This document shows, in pieces, positions 25,067 to 33,351 of a stretch of 64,000 nucleotides of DNA. A program made the position numbers and the translations under genes. Origin of the DNA: Methanosarcina sp. UBA293 (GTDB lineage Archaea > Halobacteriota > Methanosarcinia > Methanosarcinales > Methanosarcinaceae); the NCBI GenBank assembly GCA_002499445.1, contig DALS01000033.1:74188-138187 (forward strand). The letters run 5' to 3'. Positions within the stretch are counted from its first letter, which is position 1; each line of letters starts with the position of its first letter. Under the pieces are notes generated by a model that had not been told where the DNA came from, ran no database searches, and saw nothing but the letters and a program-made list of their open reading frames with translations.

Positions 25067-26440
25067 ATGAGTATACTGAATACTAAGGCATTAAAAGGAG
25101 TCATATGCGGGCTCCTTGCCATATCAATAGTTTCAATTGCCTGCGCAGGAGCAGGAGATAGAGACTCTGCCATGCCTGCAATAGAAGTACAACCAAAAAT
25201 CGGGGGGGCAAGCGTTGTGTCATCATCGGCTTATGCCAGAGATTGTTTCCCTGAATTTGAGAAGATCAAGGTTGACCCGGCTTATAAGTATCTGACACTT
25301 GAGCCCGGAGACAGCAAAAACTTTACTGTAACTGTTGAGAACAAAGACAACAAGACAATTGAATTGAAGCCTAAACCTTTAATCACTCCTTACACGGAAA
25401 ATTTCATAAATGAAAACTGGATCAGCATAAGTCCCTCCGAAAAGAATCTGAAGCCTGGAGAAAAACAAGAATTTCAGGTAAAGGTGGACATCCCAAAGGA
25501 TTCCGACCTTGGAAGCTATGCCGCACTCATTGCTTTCACGGAAAAAGTGCCTGAAGGAGACATAGCCGGGTATTATTCTAGTTTCCCGGGCACAATGCAG
25601 TTGAATATACAGGTATGGGTAAAGCCTTCAGTCCAGATTCTTACACCTTATGTAAATGATCTTGTAGAAGCCGGGAAGGATTATACTTATGAGATAAAGC
25701 TGAGGAACACAGGCGATAAAGATATTACAATTTCTCCTGAGCTTGCCGAAGGAGGAAGCATTATCTACGCTGAAAGTATAGCTTCATCAGAAGAGATGCT
25801 GCAGCAGGCCATTGGAGACAATGCAATACGCATAGAGGCTCCTGATAATATAAAAGCTGGACAGACAGCTATTGTCAAACTGACACTTAAAGTGCCGGCT
25901 AATGCAAAGGGCAGCTATAGCGGCAGTCTTGACTTAAATATTGACGACCCCGGAATCCGGGATTACGAGGAAATAGTTTCCCTTAACTTCCGTATCCTTC
26001 CGGTTCCAGAAAAGCCTTATGAGAATACTTTTGAAGCCAGGACAGATGGCCCCATAACCCTGGAAATTAAAGCCTACCAGTATGGTTATAGCCTGTATAC
26101 TACCGGAGGTAACCGGAATCTTACACCTTCCTTTAATGTGAGTCTGGTAGACCCTTCAGGAAACGAGGTCACCCCTGTCCTTGTAAACACAAAATACAGT
26201 GGTTCAGTTAACATAGTAGCTGATACTTACCCGCAGCCGCCATATCCTATTCCATATATGTCCCTAAGAATTACGGACAGTATGAAAACTAATGACCAGG
26301 GAAATTACCAGGGAGGAACTACAACCTTTGTGGAAACCTATACTGTTCCTGGAGCTGTGGGAAAATGGACACTCTTGATCCTTCCCAAAAACACTGAGAA
26401 CTTTGAGTATACTGCAACAATCGGGGCTGCTGAAGAATAA
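25067..26440 (+). CDS. Secreted protein with NEW3-like immunoglobulin-fold domains
   Basis: The 457-residue protein has a Sec signal peptide (about residues 1-28, ending near CAGAGD). Two beta-rich regions follow (about 60-170 and 200-310), each with the LEPGDSKNFTVTVENKDN or KAGQTAIVKLTLKVP type of pattern seen in NEW3/COG1470 surface proteins. There is no obvious membrane anchor at the C-terminus, so it may be secreted or bound to the S-layer. GAGGT precedes the ATG. A structural or binding role at the cell surface is inference. Confidence 0.75.
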   Translation: MSILNTKALKGVICGLLAISIVSIACAGAGDRDSAMPAIEVQPKIGGASVVSSSAYARDCFPEFEKIKVDPAYKYLTLEPGDSKNFTVTVENKDNKTIELKPKPLITPYTENFINENWISISPSEKNLKPGEKQEFQVKVDIPKDSDLGSYAALIAFTEKVPEGDIAGYYSSFPGTMQLNIQVWVKPSVQILTPYVNDLVEAGKDYTYEIKLRNTGDKDITISPELAEGGSIIYAESIASSEEMLQQAIGDNAIRIEAPDNIKAGQTAIVKLTLKVPANAKGSYSGSLDLNIDDPGIRDYEEIVSLNFRILPVPEKPYENTFEARTDGPITLEIKAYQYGYSLYTTGGNRNLTPSFNVSLVDPSGNEVTPVLVNTKYSGSVNIVADTYPQPPYPIPYMSLRITDSMKTNDQGNYQGGTTTFVETYTVPGAVGKWTLLILPKNTENFEYTATIGAAEE

Positions 26441-26625
26441 GCAGCTCATATTTTTTTAATTTCAGAAATTTCGGACTGGAGCGACTTGTTAAAAAAATTA
26501 AACCCCATCATTTCTACTGGAAAAATGAAATTCATTCTTCTGGCTTTATCCCTTCTTTCCGACTTTAAGATTCCGCTTTTAATTTTTCATGTTAATTTTA
26601 ACCTTCAGGCTTACCTGCCGAATTT

Positions 26626-27408
26626 CTACAGTTCTTTTGCACTTACCCCTTCATGAACAATTTTTGCAATTTTCTGGACAAGACCGGTGGGATCTTTTGC
26701 CTGGAAAACATTTCTTCCTATGGCTACACCACGTCCACCGGCTTCGAGAGATCCTTCGATCATCTGCAGTAATTCCTGCTCTGATTCTACCTTTGGGCCC
26801 CCTGCAATGATTACAGGTACAGGACACCCGTCAACAACTTCTTTAAAAGTTTCTGGACTTCCGGTATAGTTTGTCTTGATTATATCTGCCCCAAGCTCGG
26901 CTCCGACTCTAGCTGTATGTTTTACGGCATCCACGTCATATTCAGAGCGGACTTTTTTTCCACGCGGGTACATCATGGCAAGGAGCGGAATTCCCCACTC
27001 ATCACATTTTCCTGCCACATAACCAAGTCCCTGCAACATCTCGCATTCGTCTTCAGCTCCTACGTTTATATGAACTGATACTGCATCGGCTCCGACTTTT
27101 ATAGCTTCTTCTACGGTTGTTACCAGAACTTTATGGTTTGGATCAAGAGAAAGGGAAGTTGAGGCTGATAGGTGGATTATAAGACCTACATCGTGTCCAT
27201 ATCCTCGGTGCCCATGTTTGGCAAGTCCCATGTGCCCAAGCACAGCGTTTGCTCCACCTTCTGCGACCTTGTTTACAGCTTCCTGAAGGTTTTTAAGTCC
27301 TTCAATTGGACCTGCGCCAACTCCATGATCCATAGGGATAATGATGGAATTACCGGTATTTCGATCGAATATGCGCTCCATCCTTATGGATTTACCTATA
27401 GTGTTCAT
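26626..27408 (-). CDS. 2-amino-3,7-dideoxy-D-threo-hept-6-ulosonate synthase (ADH synthase)
   Basis: The enzyme makes the first intermediate of the archaeal route to 3-dehydroquinate and aromatic amino acids, a class I aldolase-type reaction. The 260-residue TIM barrel shows IPMDHGVGAGPIEGL, ADAVSVHINVG, the Schiff-base Lys in ADIIKTNYTG, PVIIAGGPK and GRGVAIGRNVFQ. The frame is open to a TTG at 27471, but the ATG at 27408 (MNTIGKSIRMERIF) matches the usual start. The alternative call, a fructose-bisphosphate aldolase of the same family, is less likely given the N-terminus. No 3-dehydroquinate synthase gene is adjacent. Confidence 0.85.
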   Translation of the reverse strand: MNTIGKSIRMERIFDRNTGNSIIIPMDHGVGAGPIEGLKNLQEAVNKVAEGGANAVLGHMGLAKHGHRGYGHDVGLIIHLSASTSLSLDPNHKVLVTTVEEAIKVGADAVSVHINVGAEDECEMLQGLGYVAGKCDEWGIPLLAMMYPRGKKVRSEYDVDAVKHTARVGAELGADIIKTNYTGSPETFKEVVDGCPVPVIIAGGPKVESEQELLQMIEGSLEAGGRGVAIGRNVFQAKDPTGLVQKIAKIVHEGVSAKEL

Positions 27409-27608
27409 AGGCTGTGATATTGCAAAATAGGTGATAACTTTATCGGTGAATTTTTTAAGGATACCTGACAAGTATTGTTTACTCCGATGGTATCCGTTTT
27501 ATCATGATAAATCGATAGCTAGAGTGCTTGAAATGAACTTGGGGGACGCTAGGGAAAAGCTGAAAAAGAGCTAGGGAAATATATGAAAAAAAGTTAAAAA
27601 AGAACTTG

Positions 27609-27632
27609 AAAAAAGCTTATATAAGCTTTTTT
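27609..27632 (-). terminator. Terminator-like palindrome after the dUTPase gene
   Basis: AAAAAAGCTTATATAAGCTTTTTT is a perfect palindrome beginning six bases after the stop of the leftward gene at 27638. On the minus strand it ends in a run of T. It may work in both directions. Confidence 0.55.
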
Positions 27633-27637
27633 AGAAT

Positions 27638-28153
27638 TTATTTTGTATTTTCATTCTGGTAGACTCCTGAATAGCCTTTCTCTATTTTCCCATCCAAAGT
27701 ATAGAATAAAAGCTGCATTATTCGGGCGTCTTTTTTCAGCCTGAAACCCGCCGGGTTGTAAACTACAAGCATTGACTCGCTGCGTCCCCTGTATCCAGCA
27801 TCCCACACTGCGGTTTCAAGGGTAGCCCCACAGCGAATAAGGGTTGACCGTGGCTTTGCGATTGCAGCCAGATTCATTGGAATATTTACGATCTCGTTGA
27901 AAAGTACCTTATAAACTCCCTTTGGTAGGTGAATCCAACCATCACTCCTAAATTCAAGGGTTTTTCCATCTGGAAGCTTTCTCTCAGAATTATCAAAATC
28001 CACAGCTCCAGATCCTTCTATTGTTTTTACTTCTTTTAGGGTAAGTTCAAGTCCATTGGGCTGGATCTGGGTTTCTATATCAATGGCATTTTCAAGCAAA
28101 GGAGGGTTTGCCTGTACAAGTTTTCTCAATTCAGTGCTGGATAAAAGAGTCAT
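27638..28153 (-). CDS. dut: dUTPase / dCTP deaminase family protein, probable dUTPase
   Basis: Enzymes of this family hydrolyse dUTP to dUMP, or deaminate dCTP, keeping uracil out of DNA. The 171-residue protein has NGLELTLKEV (motif-1 region), AKPRSTLIRCGATLETAVWDAGYRGRS with the conserved Ser and Asp (motifs 2-3) and ARIMQLLFYTLDG near the end. Archaeal proteins of this length and sequence type are usually annotated as deoxyuridine triphosphatase. The exact activity (dUTPase, dCTP deaminase or both) cannot be decided here. It starts at ATG 28153. Confidence 0.8.
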   Translation of the reverse strand: MTLLSSTELRKLVQANPPLLENAIDIETQIQPNGLELTLKEVKTIEGSGAVDFDNSERKLPDGKTLEFRSDGWIHLPKGVYKVLFNEIVNIPMNLAAIAKPRSTLIRCGATLETAVWDAGYRGRSESMLVVYNPAGFRLKKDARIMQLLFYTLDGKIEKGYSGVYQNENTK

Positions 28154-28383
28154 CGGATCTGTAATTGAAAAGATTCTTTATTATTTTTTCGGAATATTGT
28201 TCTTTGAACTTTACATCTTTTTTAAACTGTTATTATAAAAATTAATAATATGATTATCTTTATTATTTTAGGCAAGTATTTATGAAAAGGTTTATTGTTC
28301 CTAGTAAAATAATCATTACTTGTCAAGATTTTCATTTTTAATGCTCAGTCGGTTTGATTAAGGCTTACAGGAGGCTTCTAACG

Positions 28384-30543
28384 ATGGCAAAAAGGTCTAC
28401 CGTATATGGAATCATCACTATATTCTTTATACTTTTATTGGCAGGATGTGCCCTCGCTACTGCGGATGACACGCGGGCTCTATCCACAAAAGGGAATTCA
28501 TGGAGTTTCTCTCAGGAAATCTTAGTTACTGAGAACGCAGGCAAAACCCTAGAAGGATACCCTGTCCCTGTTAGTTTGGACTCTACTAATTTTAACTTCT
28601 CAGAGGCAAAAAGTGACGGCTCAGACATTCGATTTTCTTTGGAAAATAGAACACTCAACTACTGGATTGAAACCTGGGACCTTGAAAATGAGAAAGCTCT
28701 TATCTGGGTCAAGATTTCATCTCTCCCTGCAAACAAAACCAGCAAAATTCTCATGAGGTACGGGAACCCAGAAGCTGAAGCCATGAGCAGTGGAGAAAAG
28801 ACATTTGACTTCTTTGATAGCTTCGAGGGCAGTAGCCTCAACTACCTTATTTGGAATGCTAAAAATGCAGGAGGAGGTTTGGTTAAGGTTAAAAATGGGA
28901 GCTGTAATGTTGCAGCTCTCAAGGCTTATGACTCATCTATAATCTACAGCAAAGCCAGTTTTGATATCAATTCTATGTTTGTTGTCAAAAGAATGAAAGT
29001 CACCACAGGCATGGATGACAGAGGGCCTATATTGCATCAAGGTTTCATGGACCAGATAGATGACAGAAAAAATGAAATCAAACATGAGACCGAATTTGCC
29101 AATGAAAGCCGCGTGGGCCTGGAAACAACTTACATGAAGGAAAAGAGTACTTTTCCTGATCTCACTGATGTCAGTGTTCCTGAAGAGGAATGGTATACCT
29201 CAGGAATTGCCTGGTATGAGGAAAATGACACTCGCCAAGTTTCTTGGTATAAAAATGGTATCAGGGACTCGAAAATGGACTTCGTTTCAAATGATTCTAT
29301 AACAGATTCCCCAATGCATATTTATCTGTATGCGGCTTCTTATCGGGATGCGTCAGACAACACAGGCTATATGGCAGTCGATTACGTACTGGTTCGGAAA
29401 TTTGTAGGGACCGAGCCTACAGTCAAGGTAGTTTCAGTTCAAGGAGAAGATAAGGTTTCTTCAGACAGTGATTTTGAAAATAATTCTGGGAATATTTCCG
29501 AGCTTGGAGTTGATTCTGAATCCGGAGCTCTTTCTGAGCCTCAAGTCACGCCCGAGTCCGAGCTGAGTTCCAAAGCCGATGCTCCTGAAGTGGACTCACA
29601 GGCACAGGAAAACCTAAACCTGAACAAGCCCAGTGATGCAGAATCACTGTTCCCTGAGTATGATGTCGGACTTTCCGGAATCAGGCTTTCTTCCCCATAC
29701 GGATATAATTTTTCTGCTCTTGTAGAGGAACTTGATTCCTCAGGCATAGATACGATTTTCCTCAACGTAATGAGCGAGGATTTATGGCAGTATGAGCGTT
29801 TTGTGAAAATGGCTCATGAGGAAGGAATCTCCGTATACGCCTTGATTCTGGAAGGTGTAAACTGCACAGAAAAAGGAGCTGGAGATACCTGCCAGAATTT
29901 TCTGGATACGGCACTTGACTATAACGAAAAATCTCTTGCCCCCTTTGACGGGATCGCCATCTACGTAAACTCTTCTGTCCAGGAGGGCTCTAAAGAATGT
30001 GAAGTTGACTACAAGGTACTATTTGAGACGGCCAGTAAAGAGGTCAGCGGAAATGTATCAATCTTAGCAAGTCTCCCGCTTAATTATAATGCATCACAGA
30101 TCGAGGAAATTGCTCCTTTTGTCGACTCATTCATTATCAGGGCTTATCCTAGGGAGAATGAAAAACTTAGCACTACTCCAGAGATTGTTGATTCCGTTGC
30201 CCTTGAAATGGGAGAGATAAGGGGCGCAGGTTCAAAAGGAATAATAGAAATTTCTGTGGGAGAGGACTTTAAAAGTAAGGTTTCAATACAGGAGCTATTG
30301 TCCGGTCTTGTAGATTATTATTCGGGCGATTCGGCTTTTTTTGGAGTCTCGATTTCCGATTACGATGCCTATAAAGCATTACCTGTGGAAGAATCAAAAG
30401 AGAAGAAGTTTCCGATTTCTGGTTTCAAAGCACTCATTGTACTTCTTGGAGGAGTTGGACTCTTCGCTCTTTTAAAAATGAAGAGAAACAAAATTAAAGA
30501 GAACTTAAATGAGGACGGGAAAAATGAACAGGAAAAATCTTAA
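28384..30543 (+). CDS. DUF2341-containing surface lipoprotein with TIM-barrel-like C-terminal domain
   Basis: The 719-residue exported protein has a signal peptide with a lipobox-like LLAGC near residue 20. A DUF2341 domain follows (about 40-150, with YWIETWD, IWVKIS and YGNPEAE), then a jelly-roll-like region (about 150-345), a Ser/Glu-rich linker (about 360-420), and a domain of about 230 residues (LSSPYGYNFSALVEEL to DYDAYKAL) that resembles glycosidase-like TIM barrels. A C-terminal membrane helix and basic tail end it. The ATG at 28384 follows AGGAGG at the right distance; the open frame before it is leader. It may act on or bind surface glycans. Confidence 0.75.
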   Translation: MAKRSTVYGIITIFFILLLAGCALATADDTRALSTKGNSWSFSQEILVTENAGKTLEGYPVPVSLDSTNFNFSEAKSDGSDIRFSLENRTLNYWIETWDLENEKALIWVKISSLPANKTSKILMRYGNPEAEAMSSGEKTFDFFDSFEGSSLNYLIWNAKNAGGGLVKVKNGSCNVAALKAYDSSIIYSKASFDINSMFVVKRMKVTTGMDDRGPILHQGFMDQIDDRKNEIKHETEFANESRVGLETTYMKEKSTFPDLTDVSVPEEEWYTSGIAWYEENDTRQVSWYKNGIRDSKMDFVSNDSITDSPMHIYLYAASYRDASDNTGYMAVDYVLVRKFVGTEPTVKVVSVQGEDKVSSDSDFENNSGNISELGVDSESGALSEPQVTPESELSSKADAPEVDSQAQENLNLNKPSDAESLFPEYDVGLSGIRLSSPYGYNFSALVEELDSSGIDTIFLNVMSEDLWQYERFVKMAHEEGISVYALILEGVNCTEKGAGDTCQNFLDTALDYNEKSLAPFDGIAIYVNSSVQEGSKECEVDYKVLFETASKEVSGNVSILASLPLNYNASQIEEIAPFVDSFIIRAYPRENEKLSTTPEIVDSVALEMGEIRGAGSKGIIEISVGEDFKSKVSIQELLSGLVDYYSGDSAFFGVSISDYDAYKALPVEESKEKKFPISGFKALIVLLGGVGLFALLKMKRNKIKENLNEDGKNEQEKS

Positions 30544-30546
30544 AGA

Positions 30547-30590
30547 AGGATAATCCTCTCTTATCCTGTCACTTTTTAATTTTTTTCTAT
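30547..30590 (+). terminator. Hairpin plus T-run after the surface lipoprotein gene
   Basis: AGGATAA (30547-30553) pairs with TTATCCT (30561-30567) and is followed by T-rich sequence (ACTTTTTAATTTTTTT). It starts three bases after the stop codon. Confidence 0.55.
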
Positions 30591-30742
30591 TCCTTTCTCT
30601 CTTCTTTTTCCGACCGAATTTTTCGGACATACTGTTATATTTATTTCATAAAGAGAAACATTTTTATGTTTATCTGCTGTTTATACTCTTGTTTACTTTG
30701 TTTGAAATTTTAACCTTTAATCGTTTGAACGGGGGTTCTAAC

Positions 30743-31348
30743 ATTAAAATCCTTGGATTGGTGGGTAGCCCTAACATCAATGGAAACACTGCAAAGCTTA
30801 TAAACGCAATTCTAGACGGAGCTGCTGAAAACGGCGCAGAAAAAGTAATTTATAATTTAGCTTCTTTAAATATTAAGAGCTGTGATGCCTGCTGCAGATG
30901 CCAAGAATCAGGCTGCTGTCATATAGGCGATGATATGCAGGAACTCTATCGAGAAATCAAAACAGCAGATGCTGTTGTACTTGGCTCTCCAGTTTACATG
31001 TGGCAAATGACTGGTCAGACTAAACTCTTAATTGACCGTCTGACAGCTTTCTTAAATCCTAATTTCTCGAGTAGGCTTGATAATAAAAAACTGATTCTTG
31101 TCTTTTCCCAGGGTAGCTCAGATAGAGACGCCTTTAAACCATATTTTGAATACACCGCTGGCCTTCTTTACTACCTCGGCTTTGATGTTCTGGAAACTAT
31201 TGTTGCAGCAGGTACGGACAAACTTGAAGTCTCCTCCAGACCCGGTTTGCTTGAGAAATCAAGAGAACTAGGAAAACTGATTTCAGCTTCTCATCTGTCT
31301 AAGCCTGAGTTCAGAAGAACCGAGTCAAGCCTGACCCCAATTCTCTGA
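30743..31348 (+). CDS. Iron-sulfur flavoprotein, NADPH-dependent FMN reductase family
   Basis: Small flavodoxin-fold proteins with a compact [4Fe-4S] cluster occur widely in methanogens and transfer electrons or reduce O2 and peroxide. Here the FMN loop is GLVGSPNINGNTAK and the cluster motif C-x2-C-x2-C-x4-C is in SCDACCRCQESGCC; LGSPVYMWQMTGQTK follows. The frame is open from a TTG at 30689, but no ribosome binding site lies there. GGGGG (30731-30735) is spaced seven bases before an ATT codon (30743) exactly where the family start Met is expected, so a rare AUU start is proposed (201 residues). The start is uncertain. Confidence 0.8.
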   Translation: MKILGLVGSPNINGNTAKLINAILDGAAENGAEKVIYNLASLNIKSCDACCRCQESGCCHIGDDMQELYREIKTADAVVLGSPVYMWQMTGQTKLLIDRLTAFLNPNFSSRLDNKKLILVFSQGSSDRDAFKPYFEYTAGLLYYLGFDVLETIVAAGTDKLEVSSRPGLLEKSRELGKLISASHLSKPEFRRTESSLTPIL

Positions 31349-31426
31349 TTTATTTTGTTTTCTTTCTATTTCCAGCTATTTTCTTTCTGTCTCCAATTTT
31401 TATTCTTTTAATCCTGCTCGTATTTT

Positions 31427-31948
31427 TCAAACCTCAAGGAACTGATCCGGATAGATTACAACCCCGCAAGCTCCTTCAAGTGCTCCTTCTTTCAATTCCA
31501 GCGCCATAAACGCTTCAGCCGGTGCGCCAAAGGGATCTTTTATTCCCCACATATTTACCTGTTTAAACCCGAATTTCGGATAATATTCAGAATGCCCCAG
31601 GACGATGATGGAATCATATCCCAGATGCTGGCAGGCTTCGATCCCTTCTTGTATGAGTTTGCTTCCTATGCCCTTCCTCTGGAATTCAGGTAAAACTGCA
31701 ACCGGCGCAAGTGAAATCGTTTCTTTTTCCTCTCTGTTCTCTAATTTGATTACTACAGGGAAAAAGAGGATATAGCCAGCTATTTTTCCATTAATCTCTG
31801 CCACAAGTGAAAGTTCAGGGATAAACTTTGGATTTTTCCTCAGTTTCTCAACGAGTTTTCCTTCACTTGGCTGCCCGAAGGCAAGGTCATTTACCTGGGT
31901 TATTGCAGGATAATCAGCAGGAGTTTCGGGTCGAATTTTAAGAAACAT
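31427..31948 (-). CDS. GNAT-family N-acetyltransferase
   Basis: The 173-residue protein resembles the YhbS-like group of GCN5-type acetyltransferases, which move an acetyl group from acetyl-CoA to an amine. The acetyl-CoA loop is VLPEFQRKGIGSKLIQEG near residue 90, preceded by ISLAPVAV. DSIIVLGHSEYYPKFGFKQ is typical of the subgroup. AGGAAG precedes the ATG at 31948 by about eight bases. The substrate is unknown. It is divergent from the ABC permease gene. Confidence 0.88.
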   Translation of the reverse strand: MFLKIRPETPADYPAITQVNDLAFGQPSEGKLVEKLRKNPKFIPELSLVAEINGKIAGYILFFPVVIKLENREEKETISLAPVAVLPEFQRKGIGSKLIQEGIEACQHLGYDSIIVLGHSEYYPKFGFKQVNMWGIKDPFGAPAEAFMALELKEGALEGACGVVIYPDQFLEV

Positions 31949-32066
31949 CTATATATCTTCCTGTTATTTTTTAATCGAACCTTTCTTCTTAGAATTTCTT
32001 ATTATAACCGTTTATTTACCCTGTCCTGTAGTGTGTCTTATGAAATCTGTAAAACGGAGTCTCATT

Positions 32067-33278
32067 ATGATCCCCCTTTTCAGTGCAGTAAAAATCGCAT
32101 TTGGAAGCATTACAAGTGCAAAACTGCGTTCAACTCTTACAGTGCTTGGAATCGTTATAGGAGTCGCAGCCGTAATTGCAAATGTGTCCCTTGGAGCAAG
32201 TTTCAACCAGCATTTTACGAATGAAGTAACCAATTTAGGGTCAAACTTTATCTTTTTTCAGGGAATGCAGCCCAAGCTTTTTTACGACAATGAGCTAAAG
32301 ACAGTTGAGAGTACGCCCGGGATCTCGGGTGTCTCGCCTTTGAAATCACAAGCCGCTGAAGTTACTTACATGTCTGAAACCAAAAATATTATCGTAACAG
32401 GGGTTGGACAATCTTACGATGAGGTAGCGAATACAAAGCTTCAAAAAGGGACCTTCATCAATGACAATGATGGGTACGTGGCGGTTATCGGACATAAGGT
32501 TGCAAACGAGAAATTCGACCGAGGTATTTCGGTCCGGAACTCCATAAATATAGCTTTCAGAGTCGGGGAAGATGAAAAAGTTACAAAGACCTTTAAAGTT
32601 AAGGCAATAATCCAGAACCCGGAAAATACCGTTGTCCAGGCGTATGATGACAACGAGGCCATTCTTATTCCAATTGGGGTCATGAATGAAATCCTTGGCG
32701 AAAATGACTATGGTGGGATTTTTGCAATGGCTGAAGATTCTGCAACAATTCAGGAGACTGCGGATGAAGCAGACAAGCGCCTTGCCCGAAAGTTTGGGAT
32801 TCCCGACAGGGAACTTGCAGACAAAGAGTCGCGCCCTTATTTCCTCATCAATCAGGCTGAAGTTTTGAAACAAACAGACATGATGGCTGCAGCCCTCAGT
32901 TCTTTCTTGACTGCAGTTGCGCTTATCTCCCTGCTGGTCGGCTCAATAGGGATCATGAATATAATGCTCGTGAGCGTGACTGAAAGGACAAGAGAGATAG
33001 GAGTGCTCAAATCGCTAGGATTCACAGCTTTTGATATTCTTTTCCTTTTCATGGTCGAATCAATCATGCTTGGAGTTTTCGGGGGCATTCTCGGTAGTAC
33101 AGTAGGAATCGCAGGCGCTTACGGCGTTGAAACCCTCCTCAAGCTGCCTATCGTGTTTCCTTTCAGCCTCATAGTAGCAGGTTTTTTTGTAGCTGTCCTC
33201 GTAGGCTTTGTTTCAGGAGTTTATCCGGCAAGAAAAGCCGCAAAAATGAAACCTGTGGACTCACTCAGGCACGAATGA
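32067..33278 (+). CDS. MacB-type ABC transporter permease
   Basis: The 403-residue permease has the family architecture: a first membrane helix in LRSTLTVLGIVIGVAAVI, a large periplasm-side domain (about 50-270), then three C-terminal helices within an FtsX domain (MNIMLVSVTERTREIGVLKSLG). The frame is open to 32031, but the ATG at 32067 has GGAG nine bases upstream and gives the usual short N-terminus. No ATP-binding subunit is encoded next to it, so a partner must lie elsewhere. Substrates of such exporters include peptides and lipoproteins. Confidence 0.88.
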   Translation: MIPLFSAVKIAFGSITSAKLRSTLTVLGIVIGVAAVIANVSLGASFNQHFTNEVTNLGSNFIFFQGMQPKLFYDNELKTVESTPGISGVSPLKSQAAEVTYMSETKNIIVTGVGQSYDEVANTKLQKGTFINDNDGYVAVIGHKVANEKFDRGISVRNSINIAFRVGEDEKVTKTFKVKAIIQNPENTVVQAYDDNEAILIPIGVMNEILGENDYGGIFAMAEDSATIQETADEADKRLARKFGIPDRELADKESRPYFLINQAEVLKQTDMMAAALSSFLTAVALISLLVGSIGIMNIMLVSVTERTREIGVLKSLGFTAFDILFLFMVESIMLGVFGGILGSTVGIAGAYGVETLLKLPIVFPFSLIVAGFFVAVLVGFVSGVYPARKAAKMKPVDSLRHE

Positions 33279-33351
33279 TCCTTGGGCCAGCCTGTCTCGG
33301 AAGAAGGATCCCTTTTGTTTCGCTCCCCAAAATTTCGACTCCGAACTTTGT

